Assembly: GCF_005885635.1 (NCBI RefSeq)
Contig: NZ_VATY01000001.1
Span: 496,001 to 560,000 of the forward strand
Direction of reading: 5' to 3'
DNA from: Maribacter algarum (ex Zhang et al. 2020)
GTDB taxonomy: Bacteria; Bacteroidota; Bacteroidia; Flavobacteriales; Flavobacteriaceae
DNA: 64,000 bases
Shown: positions 36,363 to 44,547 of the stretch, in pieces
How the letters are laid out: each line of letters starts with the position of its first letter
Position numbering within the stretch: the stretch's first letter is position 1
Notes under the pieces: generated by a model
Seen by the model: the letters and a program-made list of their open reading frames with translations, nothing else
What the model was told of the DNA's origin: nothing
Database searches by the model: none
Program-made: the position numbers and the translations under genes

Positions 36363-37184
36363 CTACTTCTCTTTGTGAAGTTCTGAGGTATCTAAAAATT
36401 CAATAATATCAATCTCGGCATCTCCACTCAGATAGGTTTTTGACGAACCCCTAGAGGTAAGCTCAAAAACTTTGCTTGCATATACGCGGGCACTTGGCGA
36501 TCCCTCTGCAATTACTTCCACACCTTCAGCATCTAATTTACGTGCTTTTAAGTTTGCGTTATCAAAAAGTTTTACGCTCATTGCGTAGGCAGTACCCTCC
36601 ATTTTCGCACTTGCATTCGAATTCATTTGAATATCATTACGTTGGCTCGTAGTATACAAACTCACGTCCACCCTATCCTTTAGTGTTATATTTAAAGAAT
36701 CACCTTCTAAACTCAAATCTCCTGAGCTATTTCCTTCCATAGTCAAGTTCGTAAAATTTGTATTTGCATTTAACTGTAATTTCGAAGAGCCGTAGGTTTC
36801 GATAGTAAGCTCATCTGTCTCAATGACATCCTTCATAAGTATTCTGCCATCACGGAGTTTGAGACTCGAAATATCATAGTAGTTGACCGTGATATCAAGT
36901 TTCTTTTTGCTGGTTATTTTATAAAAGGAACTAATCACCAAAGTATTATCTTCTACCTTGAACTTTAATACGTCTACCAAATTATCATCAATTGTAAGGC
37001 TATAACCCTCTTGGTTTGCTTTTACCAAGTTGATGTCTAGGTCATCATTTAATTCGATGGCATTGAAAGCCGGAAGACTTTCAGTTACCTCAATTACATT
37101 TTTGTTTCCTTTTATTTTGGGTTTACGTTGCGCAAAAACTTGTACGCATAATAACAAGGAAAGTAGTACAACAATATTTTTCAT
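36363..37184 (-). CDS. Secreted DUF2807 (head GIN domain) protein
   Basis: 273 aa. Signal peptide about 1-18 ending 'CVQVFAQ'. The remainder is a right-handed beta-helix-like repeat: 'FNAIELNDDLDINLVKANQEGYSLTIDDNLVDVLKFKVEDNTLVISS' is the usual DUF2807 opening, then short strands alternating with polar turns. Members are exported putative auto-transporter adhesin-like proteins, common in Bacteroidota and of unknown role. It stands alone between two terminators or repeats. Confidence 0.83.
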   Translation of the reverse strand: MKNIVVLLSLLLCVQVFAQRKPKIKGNKNVIEVTESLPAFNAIELNDDLDINLVKANQEGYSLTIDDNLVDVLKFKVEDNTLVISSFYKITSKKKLDITVNYYDISSLKLRDGRILMKDVIETDELTIETYGSSKLQLNANTNFTNLTMEGNSSGDLSLEGDSLNITLKDRVDVSLYTTSQRNDIQMNSNASAKMEGTAYAMSVKLFDNANLKARKLDAEGVEVIAEGSPSARVYASKVFELTSRGSSKTYLSGDAEIDIIEFLDTSELHKEK

Positions 37185-37242
37185 CTCTAGTGTTCTTGGT
37201 TTATTGATGGTGTTCTAAATATAATACATAATAGCTAGTATC

Positions 37243-37280
37243 AAAAAAAATGCCCAACTAGATTAGTTGGGCATTTTTTT
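37243..37280. terminator. Strong terminator after coxA
   Basis: AAAAAAAATGCCCAACTA, 3-nt loop, TAGTTGGGCATTTTTTT: about 17 bp of stem with flanking A- and T-tracts. It closes the act-cox operon, 18 nt past the coxA stop on the minus strand. Confidence 0.93.
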
Positions 37281-37297
37281 GAATTATTTCAACTTGT

Positions 37298-39127
37298 TTA
37301 ATGCTGAAGCTCTTCTTCATCCTCTTGTAAAGGCACCGTTTGAGGTACAAAATCTTGTCCCGGTATTATATATTCCCCATTCTCATCAACCTTGCTGTAG
37401 TCATAGGCCCAGCGGTGTACGTGAGGAATTGGTCCATCCCAGTTGCCATGAATGTGTTTTACTTCTGCCGTCCATTCCAAAGTATTTGAATTCCAAGGGT
37501 TTTTAGGCCCTTTCTTTCCGTAAAACATACTTCTTACAAAATTATAAACAAATAGTAACTGTGCAGCTCCTGCGATTAAAGCGAATGTAGTCATCAATAC
37601 TTGAATATCCGTAAATTCATCAAACATGGGAAATGCCGTATTTTCATAATAACGTCTCGGTAGACCTGCCATACCAACAAAGTGCATTGGGAAGAAAACC
37701 CCATAGGCACAGACCGCAGTTACCCAGAAATGGACATAACCCAAGTTCTTATTCATCATCCTTCCTTCGAACAATTTTGGGAACCAATGATAAACACCAG
37801 CGAATAATCCGTAAAGTGCAGAAATACCCATTACCAAATGAAAGTGCGCTACCACGAAATAAGTGTCGTGAACGTTGATATCCAAGGTACTATCTCCAAG
37901 GATAATTCCTGTCAAACCACCCGTAATGAAAGTTGATACCAATCCTATGGAAAACAACATAGCTGGGTTGAGCTGCAAATTACCTTTCCATAAAGTGGTT
38001 ATATAATTAAATGCTTTTACTGCTGAAGGAATCGCAATCAATAAGGTTGTAAATGTAAACACAGACCCTAGAAAAGGATTCATACCTGAAATGAACATAT
38101 GGTGACCCCATACGATAGTTGAAAGGAATGCAATTGCCATAATTGAAGCAACCATCGCACGGTAACCAAAAATAGGTTTACGGGCGTTGGTAGACATTAC
38201 TTCAGAAGTAATACCCAAGGCTGGTAATAATACAATATATACTTCAGGATGTCCTAAGAACCAGAATAGGTGTTCATATAAAACCGGAGACCCGCCTTGG
38301 TAATGCAATACTTCTCCTTGAATAAATATGTCGGATAGGAAGAACGACGTTCCAAAACTTCTATCCATAATCAACAACAAGGCTGCGGAAAGAAGAACTG
38401 GGAATGAAATCACACCGATAATTGCAGTGATAAAGAAAGCCCAAATCGTTAAAGGCAATCTAGTCATTGACATTCCTTTTGTTCTTAGATTAATTACAGT
38501 AACAATATAGTTCAATGACCCTAATAGCGAAGAAGCAATGAAAATGGCCATAGAAACAAGCCACAAGGTCATACCCATACCAGAACCTGGCTGAGCCATG
38601 GGCAGAGCGCTTAAAGGCGGATAAATTGTCCAACCTGCCGCCGCCGGTCCTGCTTCAACAAAAAGTGAAATAACCATGACAACACAGGATACAAAAAACA
38701 TCCAAAAGGAAAGCATATTCAAAAAGCCAGATGCCATATCCCTAGCACCAATCTGCAATGGAATCAACAGATTACTAAAGGTACCTGAAAGTCCTGCAGT
38801 TAATACAAAGAACACCATAATGGTTCCATGCATCGTTACCAATGCCAGATACATATCTGCATCCATTACCCCGTCAGGTGCCCACTTTCCAAGAATCGCT
38901 TCAAAGATTGGAAAAGATTCTCCTGGCCAAGCGATTTGCATTCTGAAAAACAAGGACATTGCGATTCCAATAAAACCCATTACCAAAACACCAGTAATTA
39001 GATATTGCTTCGCAATCATCTTATGATCTTGGCTAAAAATGTATTTTGTTACAAAGGTTTCTTTGTGATGATGTCCGTGATCATCATGAGCGTGATCATC
39101 TACCTGTGCATGTGCTGTTGCTGACAT
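37298..39127 (-). CDS. coxA: Cytochrome c oxidase subunit I
   Basis: 609 aa with 12 or more TM helices. A His-rich N-terminus ('DDHAHDDHGHHHKET') precedes TM1. The heme-copper signature is 'FWFLGHPEVYIVLLPALGI', with the CuB His, the cross-linked Tyr and the Glu of the A1-type D-channel; 'WGHHMF' gives the two further CuB histidines, and 'HDTYFVVAHFHLVMG' the heme a and a3 ligands. It reduces O2 to water and pumps protons. It is the last gene of the actABCDEF-coxBA operon. Subunits III and IV are encoded about 28 kb away. Confidence 0.96.
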   Translation of the reverse strand: MSATAHAQVDDHAHDDHGHHHKETFVTKYIFSQDHKMIAKQYLITGVLVMGFIGIAMSLFFRMQIAWPGESFPIFEAILGKWAPDGVMDADMYLALVTMHGTIMVFFVLTAGLSGTFSNLLIPLQIGARDMASGFLNMLSFWMFFVSCVVMVISLFVEAGPAAAGWTIYPPLSALPMAQPGSGMGMTLWLVSMAIFIASSLLGSLNYIVTVINLRTKGMSMTRLPLTIWAFFITAIIGVISFPVLLSAALLLIMDRSFGTSFFLSDIFIQGEVLHYQGGSPVLYEHLFWFLGHPEVYIVLLPALGITSEVMSTNARKPIFGYRAMVASIMAIAFLSTIVWGHHMFISGMNPFLGSVFTFTTLLIAIPSAVKAFNYITTLWKGNLQLNPAMLFSIGLVSTFITGGLTGIILGDSTLDINVHDTYFVVAHFHLVMGISALYGLFAGVYHWFPKLFEGRMMNKNLGYVHFWVTAVCAYGVFFPMHFVGMAGLPRRYYENTAFPMFDEFTDIQVLMTTFALIAGAAQLLFVYNFVRSMFYGKKGPKNPWNSNTLEWTAEVKHIHGNWDGPIPHVHRWAYDYSKVDENGEYIIPGQDFVPQTVPLQEDEEELQH

Positions 39128-39170
39128 AATCGAAATTCTTTAATTTATTAATCTTCTTTTTATAGCCTAC

Positions 39171-40277
39171 TTATTGAACAGATGCCATTGTTTGGCCAAA
39201 CGTCTGTTGTGTTTTCATCCAAGCCTCATACTCCTCTTGCGTCTCCACAATAATCTTCATCTGCATATTGTAGTGAGATTTACCACATATCTTATTACAT
39301 AATAAAATGTAATCGTATTCCCATGAATCCAAAAGCTCTTTAGTGGGTTCTCCGTGTGCTTCTAAAATCCGATTCTCTTCGGTAATTTTTACATTTTTTT
39401 CAGCACGTATCTTATTCGTCCTTTTTACTTTGTCAACTACCTCAGAGTTTTGTCTAATCTCGGCGGTAGTCGTAATAGGCGTAAAAGAAAACTCGGTAGT
39501 CATACCAGGAACACAATTCATTTGTGCTCTAAAGTGCGGCATATATGCAGAATGCAATACGTCTTGCGAACGCATCTTAAAGTTTACTTTTCTACCAACT
39601 GGCAGATGCAATTCTTTAACGATTACATCGTCTGCAGCATAGCTATCAGATTCATCTAAACCCAAAACATTGGCTCTGTCGATATCTATCATTCTAACAT
39701 TGGCTCCACCTAAAACATTATCGGCTCCACCATATCTAGCGGTCCAGTTGAATTGCTGTGCGTATAACTCTACAATCAATGGGTCATCTTCGTCATTGAC
39801 ATCCATTATGTTTGTCCAAGTATATAATCCCCACAGGATTAAACCAGCTAAGACAATTACGGGAATGATAGTCCATATAAATTCCAAACGATCATTATCC
39901 GCATAAAAGAGGGCTTTCTGACCTTCTCTACCTCTGTACTTGTATCCAAAATAATGCAATAAGAATTGTGTAATAAACTGTACAATGAAAATAATTACGA
40001 ATGATACCAGCATCAAATAATCATACTCCTCACCATGTGCCGAAGATGCATCTGGTAAAAGGAATTTCGAATACTTCCAAAAGGAGAAAATGGTAATCAG
40101 ATAGGTGAAAACCATAAAGGCGAATAATAGATAACCGTTATTCTTGTTATCGTTATCGTTGGCTATCTGCGCTCTTGATTGATCTGCCTTTAGTTGAGAC
40201 AATTCAAAGATTTTGGTCATTTGCCAAATCGCAATTGCCACTAGTGCTAAAACAGCTAAAGTTAAAACTACAGTCAT
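39171..40277 (-). CDS. coxB: Cytochrome c oxidase subunit II
   Basis: 368 aa. It has an extra N-terminal TM (1-18), then TMs at about 50-68 and 85-110 before the cupredoxin domain. CuA ligands: His in 'DVLHSAYMPHFRAQMNCVPG', then Cys327, Cys331, His335 and Met338 in 'CNKICGKSHYNM'. The residue after the first Cys pair spacing is Lys329, where most bacterial CuA sites have Glu. No fused cytochrome c domain. It takes electrons from cytochrome c or directly from ActE/ActA. It is the seventh gene of the act-cox operon. Confidence 0.95.
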   Translation of the reverse strand: MTVVLTLAVLALVAIAIWQMTKIFELSQLKADQSRAQIANDNDNKNNGYLLFAFMVFTYLITIFSFWKYSKFLLPDASSAHGEEYDYLMLVSFVIIFIVQFITQFLLHYFGYKYRGREGQKALFYADNDRLEFIWTIIPVIVLAGLILWGLYTWTNIMDVNDEDDPLIVELYAQQFNWTARYGGADNVLGGANVRMIDIDRANVLGLDESDSYAADDVIVKELHLPVGRKVNFKMRSQDVLHSAYMPHFRAQMNCVPGMTTEFSFTPITTTAEIRQNSEVVDKVKRTNKIRAEKNVKITEENRILEAHGEPTKELLDSWEYDYILLCNKICGKSHYNMQMKIIVETQEEYEAWMKTQQTFGQTMASVQ

Positions 40278-40307
40278 CGTATCTATTTCTGTTATACTTT
40301 AATCGTA

Positions 40308-41639
40308 CTAATAATGAAAATGTCTACTCTCCTCGATAAACGGATTACGTTTCGGTTGTAATGGAGCCGAGGCTAGTGCCCTGAAAATCCAGAAAATGAA
40401 TAAACCGGCAAAGAACAATATCGCTCCTATTTCAGGGATACCTATATACCATTGATCACCAACAGTTGAAGGCATAATGGCATTAAAGATATCCATATAG
40501 TGTCCTGCTAGTATAACTATACCCGCCATTACTACAAACCAGTTCAAGCGCTTATAATCACTATTCATCAATAACAACACAGGAAACAAAAAGTTCATTG
40601 CCACCATACCAAAGAATGGCAGATTATAATCTTCTATTCTAGTGATATAATAGGTTACTTCTTCAGGAATGTTCGCATACCAAATCAACATGAATTGTGA
40701 AAACCATAAATAGGTCCAGAAAATACTGATGCCGAACATGAACTTCGCCAAATCATGAATATGACTATCATTTACTTCCTCCAGGTATCCTTTTGATTTC
40801 AAATAGATAGTTACCATTGCGATAACGGTAATACCCGAAACAAACATACTTGCAAAAATATACCAACCAAACAAGGTACTGAACCAGTGTGGATCTACGC
40901 TCATAATCCAATCCCAAGACATAATAGATTCTGAGATTAAATAAAATACTAGGAATGCAGCTGAAATTCTAAAGTTTAATTTGAAGTTTGAATTGTCATC
41001 AGACTCATCTTGCGCTAATGATAACTTTCTTGAATATTCACGATATCCAATCCATCCCGCTAAGAAAATTGCTGCACGGATTAAGAAGAAAGTTGGATCA
41101 AGATAGCCAGCTTTTCCTTGCAACAAAACATCTTTGTCCACAACCGTTTGATCCATCCAAACAAATAAATGATTCATGTGCATTACTGACAACACCAAAA
41201 TCACAAAGACAATAATTCCACCAGGAACAATATATGAGGTTATTCCTTCCATTACACGAAATAGTAAAGGAGACCACCCTGCCTGTGCAGCGCGCTGAAT
41301 GGCATAGAATGCCAGCACCCCTAATGCTATCATAAAGAAAAAGAAGGCTGCAACATACAACGCCGCCCAAGGCTTATTTGCTAACTGGTGAAACACATGC
41401 TCATCGTGCTCTGCTTCGGTCATCGCATGACCTTCTTCTTTGTAAGAACCGTGTCCTTCGTCAATTACCTTAACCACATCACCATGAGATTCTCCGTGAC
41501 TATCACCATGACTCGCTACCATTGCTTTTGCCTCCGCAACATTTGACGGAGCAGACAAAAATCCAGTAACAATTCCTAAAGCACCAACCACCATTAAAAT
41601 GATAGCGCCAATCTTTAATTTGTTCGAAACCGTGTACAT
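40308..41639 (-). CDS. actF: Alternative complex III subunit ActF (quinol:cytochrome c oxidoreductase membrane subunit)
   Basis: 443 aa with about ten TM helices, related to the NrfD-like ActC fold. The loop after TM1 is His-rich ('SHGDSHGESHGD...HGSYKEEGHAMTEAEHDEH'), unusual and possibly metal-binding. 'WDWIMSVDPHWFSTLFGWY' is a well-known ActF signature. In characterised complexes (Rhodothermus, Flavobacterium) ActF is a membrane subunit whose proton path may couple to quinol oxidation. Sixth gene of the operon, 16 nt after actE. Confidence 0.92.
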   Translation of the reverse strand: MYTVSNKLKIGAIILMVVGALGIVTGFLSAPSNVAEAKAMVASHGDSHGESHGDVVKVIDEGHGSYKEEGHAMTEAEHDEHVFHQLANKPWAALYVAAFFFFMIALGVLAFYAIQRAAQAGWSPLLFRVMEGITSYIVPGGIIVFVILVLSVMHMNHLFVWMDQTVVDKDVLLQGKAGYLDPTFFLIRAAIFLAGWIGYREYSRKLSLAQDESDDNSNFKLNFRISAAFLVFYLISESIMSWDWIMSVDPHWFSTLFGWYIFASMFVSGITVIAMVTIYLKSKGYLEEVNDSHIHDLAKFMFGISIFWTYLWFSQFMLIWYANIPEEVTYYITRIEDYNLPFFGMVAMNFLFPVLLLMNSDYKRLNWFVVMAGIVILAGHYMDIFNAIMPSTVGDQWYIGIPEIGAILFFAGLFIFWIFRALASAPLQPKRNPFIEESRHFHY

Positions 41640-41655
41640 ATTCAGTATCTATGTA

Positions 41656-42216
41656 TTATTTAGTTAAGTCTTGTTTCAATTTCATAACATACTCAGAAAC
41701 CTGCCACATTTCTTCCGTATTCATTTGCGATGCATAAGAACCCATTGAATTCAACCCGTATTGAACGGTATGAAAAGAAGTTCCAACGGTAATATTACGT
41801 GCTACATCATCATAACTAGGAACTCCTAATATTTTCTCGTTCTTTACTAACGCACCTTGCCCCTTACCTTTTGGTCCATGACAAATAGCACAATAGATAT
41901 TGTATAACTCTGCTCCCTTGGCCAAGTTTGCGTCTCTTTGTAAAGTGTCTAACGGACTAACATTCAATCTTGCCAATTCCTTACCTTCAGGTGTATTCTC
42001 AATACCGTAGGGCATCCAACCTCTTGGAACCGTGTTTGCCGGAGGCACCATAGCCTCTTGACCACTAGGCAAGAAATCAACTTGCTCATACGTTTCATAA
42101 CCTACCGGCTCATACATGTTAGGCATGTACTGATAGTTCGGTTTGCTATTGTCTTGACAAGAAACCAAAACAGCGAGCAATCCAAATACGATTCCTATTT
42201 TCTTCAAACTGTTCAT
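41656..42216 (-). CDS. actE: Alternative complex III subunit ActE, monoheme cytochrome c lipoprotein
   Basis: 186 aa from the ATG at 42216, giving a clean lipoprotein signal ('LLAVLVSCQDN', lipobox Cys). The earlier start at 42252 would overlap actD. One heme motif, 'YCAICHGPKGKGQG', with Met residues downstream ('YGLNSMGSYASQM') as candidates for the sixth ligand. In known complexes ActE relays electrons from the ActA hemes to the oxidase. It lies 1 nt after actD. Confidence 0.92.
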   Translation of the reverse strand: MNSLKKIGIVFGLLAVLVSCQDNSKPNYQYMPNMYEPVGYETYEQVDFLPSGQEAMVPPANTVPRGWMPYGIENTPEGKELARLNVSPLDTLQRDANLAKGAELYNIYCAICHGPKGKGQGALVKNEKILGVPSYDDVARNITVGTSFHTVQYGLNSMGSYASQMNTEEMWQVSEYVMKLKQDLTK

Positions 42217-42217
42217 A

Positions 42218-42748
42218 TTAATGAAGGTCTTTTTCTGATACGTTAATCTCAACTGCTCCTGTATCTGATAACAAGCTCATTAATTCAGCTTCATTATCGT
42301 GAATTTCAATTTCCATTAAAAAATGGTCATCTGTTGTTCTCAAATCAGGATTTTCAGCTTCTTTAAAGGGCCATAATCTACTTCTCAAGTAGAACGTAAT
42401 AACCATTAAATGAGCCGCAAAAAATACAGTCAACTCAAACATGATAGGTACAAATGCTGGCATATTTTCGATATAGCTAAAGCTTGGCTTACCACCTATA
42501 TCTTGAGGCCAATCTTCAATCATAATGAAATTCATCATTACAATAGCCACGGTTAAACCTACACAACCATACATAAAAGATGTAATTGCTATTCGTGTTG
42601 GCTCTAAGCCCATAGCTTTGTCTAGCCCGTGAACGGGAAAAGGACAATACACTTCCTCAATATGATGTTTGGCAGCCTTCACCTTTTTGACCGCATGCAT
42701 AAGCACATCGTCATCATTATAAAATGCCTGTATAACTTTAGATGCCAT
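42218..42748 (-). CDS. actD: Alternative complex III subunit ActD (DUF3341)
   Basis: 176 aa. Two TM helices (about 60-82 and 97-120) after a soluble N-terminal domain with 'EVYCPFPVHGLDKAMGL', the standard DUF3341 motif. It carries no cofactor. It sits between actC (2-nt gap) and actE (1-nt gap), which fits tight translational coupling of membrane subunits. Confidence 0.93.
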   Translation of the reverse strand: MASKVIQAFYNDDDVLMHAVKKVKAAKHHIEEVYCPFPVHGLDKAMGLEPTRIAITSFMYGCVGLTVAIVMMNFIMIEDWPQDIGGKPSFSYIENMPAFVPIMFELTVFFAAHLMVITFYLRSRLWPFKEAENPDLRTTDDHFLMEIEIHDNEAELMSLLSDTGAVEINVSEKDLH

Positions 42749-42750
42749 AT

Positions 42751-44511
42751 CTATTTGTTGTTATTTAAAGTTCTCGCTTGACCTGCCCAATCATCACGTT
42801 GTGCCCTTCCTGGGAAGGCTTCGGTAATAGAGTCTAACAAATCATATTCTTTTCCTGTCATTCGACTTACTTGTGCAAAAGTGAAAATGCCGATTTGGTT
42901 CAAGGTCTGCTCCATTTTCGGACCAATACCTTTTACTTTCTTTAAATCGTCAGCCGTTTCCGTTGCTGGGTCAAATGTTCCAATTGAAGCTAACAAACTC
43001 GACGCATCTTTCTTTTCAGTCGCTACGGGAGTTGGTTTTTCTACAACAATTTTCTCTGCTGTTTCCGCTTTTGCGGGAATTTCTTGAGATACTTTTGGAG
43101 ATTCATTACTTATTTGATACAAAGGCTGACCCGCATCTCTTAATTTTTTGTATTTCGAACCGGATGACTTCAAGATAGATTTCACTTCCGCTTGAGCAAT
43201 TACAGGGAAGGTTCTTGAGTACAATAAGAACAATACGAAGAAGAAACCGATTGTTCCAATAAAAATTCCAATATCAACAAATGTAGGCGAGAACATCGTC
43301 CATGAAGATGGAAGGTAATCTCTATGTAATGAAGTAACGATAATTACAAAACGTTCAAACCACATTCCTATATTTACCACTATCGAGATAAAGAATGAAA
43401 ACATGATACTGGTACGTAGTTTCTTAAACCACATGAACTGTGGAGAAAATACATTACAAGTCATCATTGCCCAATAGGCCCACCAGTAAGGTCCGGTTGC
43501 TCTATTTAAGAATGCATATTGTTCATATTCAACACCCGAATACCAAGCCATGAAAAGCTCAGTAATATAAGCACATCCCACAATAGAACCCGTAATCATA
43601 ATTACAATGTTCATCAATTCGATATGCTGCACTGTAATATAATCTTCTAAATTACACACCTTTCTCATGATAATCAAAAGAGTGTTTACCATCGCAAAAC
43701 CGGAGAAAATCGCACCAGCAACAAAATAAGGAGGGAATATCGTGGTATGCCATCCTGGAATTACCGAAGTAGCAAAGTCAAAGGATACAATTGTATGTAC
43801 AGAAAGTACAAGTGGAGTTGCTAAACCTGCAAGAACCAAAGATACTTCTTCAAAACGTTGCCAGTCTTTTGCACGGCCACTCCATCCGAAACTTAATAAA
43901 CTATATATTTTCTTTTGGAAAGGAAGAATTGCTCTATCACGCAACATTGCAAAATCAGGAAGCAATCCTGTCCACCAGAATACCAATGAAACGGACAGGT
44001 ATGTTGATATCGCAAATACATCCCAAAGTAGTGGTGAGTTAAAGTTTACCCATAAAGATCCGAACTGATTTGGAATAGGTAATACCCAATATGCCAACCA
44101 AGGGCGACCCATGTGAATGATCGGAAACAATCCCGCCTGAATAACCGAGAAAATAGTCATCGCCTCGGCAGAACGGTTAATAGCCATTCTCCATTTCTGA
44201 CGGAATAATAAAAGTACCGCAGAAATCAAGGTTCCAGCGTGACCAATACCTACCCACCAAACGAAGTTGGTAATATCCCAAGCCCAGTTTACGGTTTTGT
44301 TTAGACCCCAAGTACCAATTCCTGTAGAAATGGTATAGATTATACACCCAACTCCCCAAAGAAATGCTGCCAAAGCAATGGAAAAAACAATCCACCAGTG
44401 CTTATTCGCTCTACCCTCAATAGGAGCTGCAATATCGACAGTTACATCATGGTAACTTTTGTCTCCAGTCACTAAGGGTTTTCTAATAGGTGCTTCGTAA
44501 TGCGACGCCAT
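42751..44511 (-). CDS. actC: Alternative complex III subunit ActC (NrfD-like) with C-terminal helix-hairpin-helix extension
   Basis: 586 aa. Residues about 35-440 are the NrfD/PsrC-like membrane domain with about ten TM helices and the quinol-site region ('WWVGIGHAGTLISAVLLLFRQKWR'). A linker of about 65 residues rich in Glu, Lys, Pro and Ala follows. Residues about 520-586 form a separate soluble domain containing 'DDLKKVKGIGPKMEQTLNQ', a helix-hairpin-helix of the type also found fused to other proteins in this phylum. Rhodothermus ActC is shorter, so this is an added domain. Third gene of the operon. Confidence 0.93.
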   Translation of the reverse strand: MASHYEAPIRKPLVTGDKSYHDVTVDIAAPIEGRANKHWWIVFSIALAAFLWGVGCIIYTISTGIGTWGLNKTVNWAWDITNFVWWVGIGHAGTLISAVLLLFRQKWRMAINRSAEAMTIFSVIQAGLFPIIHMGRPWLAYWVLPIPNQFGSLWVNFNSPLLWDVFAISTYLSVSLVFWWTGLLPDFAMLRDRAILPFQKKIYSLLSFGWSGRAKDWQRFEEVSLVLAGLATPLVLSVHTIVSFDFATSVIPGWHTTIFPPYFVAGAIFSGFAMVNTLLIIMRKVCNLEDYITVQHIELMNIVIMITGSIVGCAYITELFMAWYSGVEYEQYAFLNRATGPYWWAYWAMMTCNVFSPQFMWFKKLRTSIMFSFFISIVVNIGMWFERFVIIVTSLHRDYLPSSWTMFSPTFVDIGIFIGTIGFFFVLFLLYSRTFPVIAQAEVKSILKSSGSKYKKLRDAGQPLYQISNESPKVSQEIPAKAETAEKIVVEKPTPVATEKKDASSLLASIGTFDPATETADDLKKVKGIGPKMEQTLNQIGIFTFAQVSRMTGKEYDLLDSITEAFPGRAQRDDWAGQARTLNNNK

Positions 44512-44547
44512 AGATTTATATTATAGTTACTTACTTTACTGTATTGG

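Noticed and set aside
43742-44068. Antisense reading frame opposite actC
   Set aside because: It is a shadow frame over a strongly conserved membrane domain with no signal or motif of its own. The same applies to the antisense frames over infB, sprA and actB.
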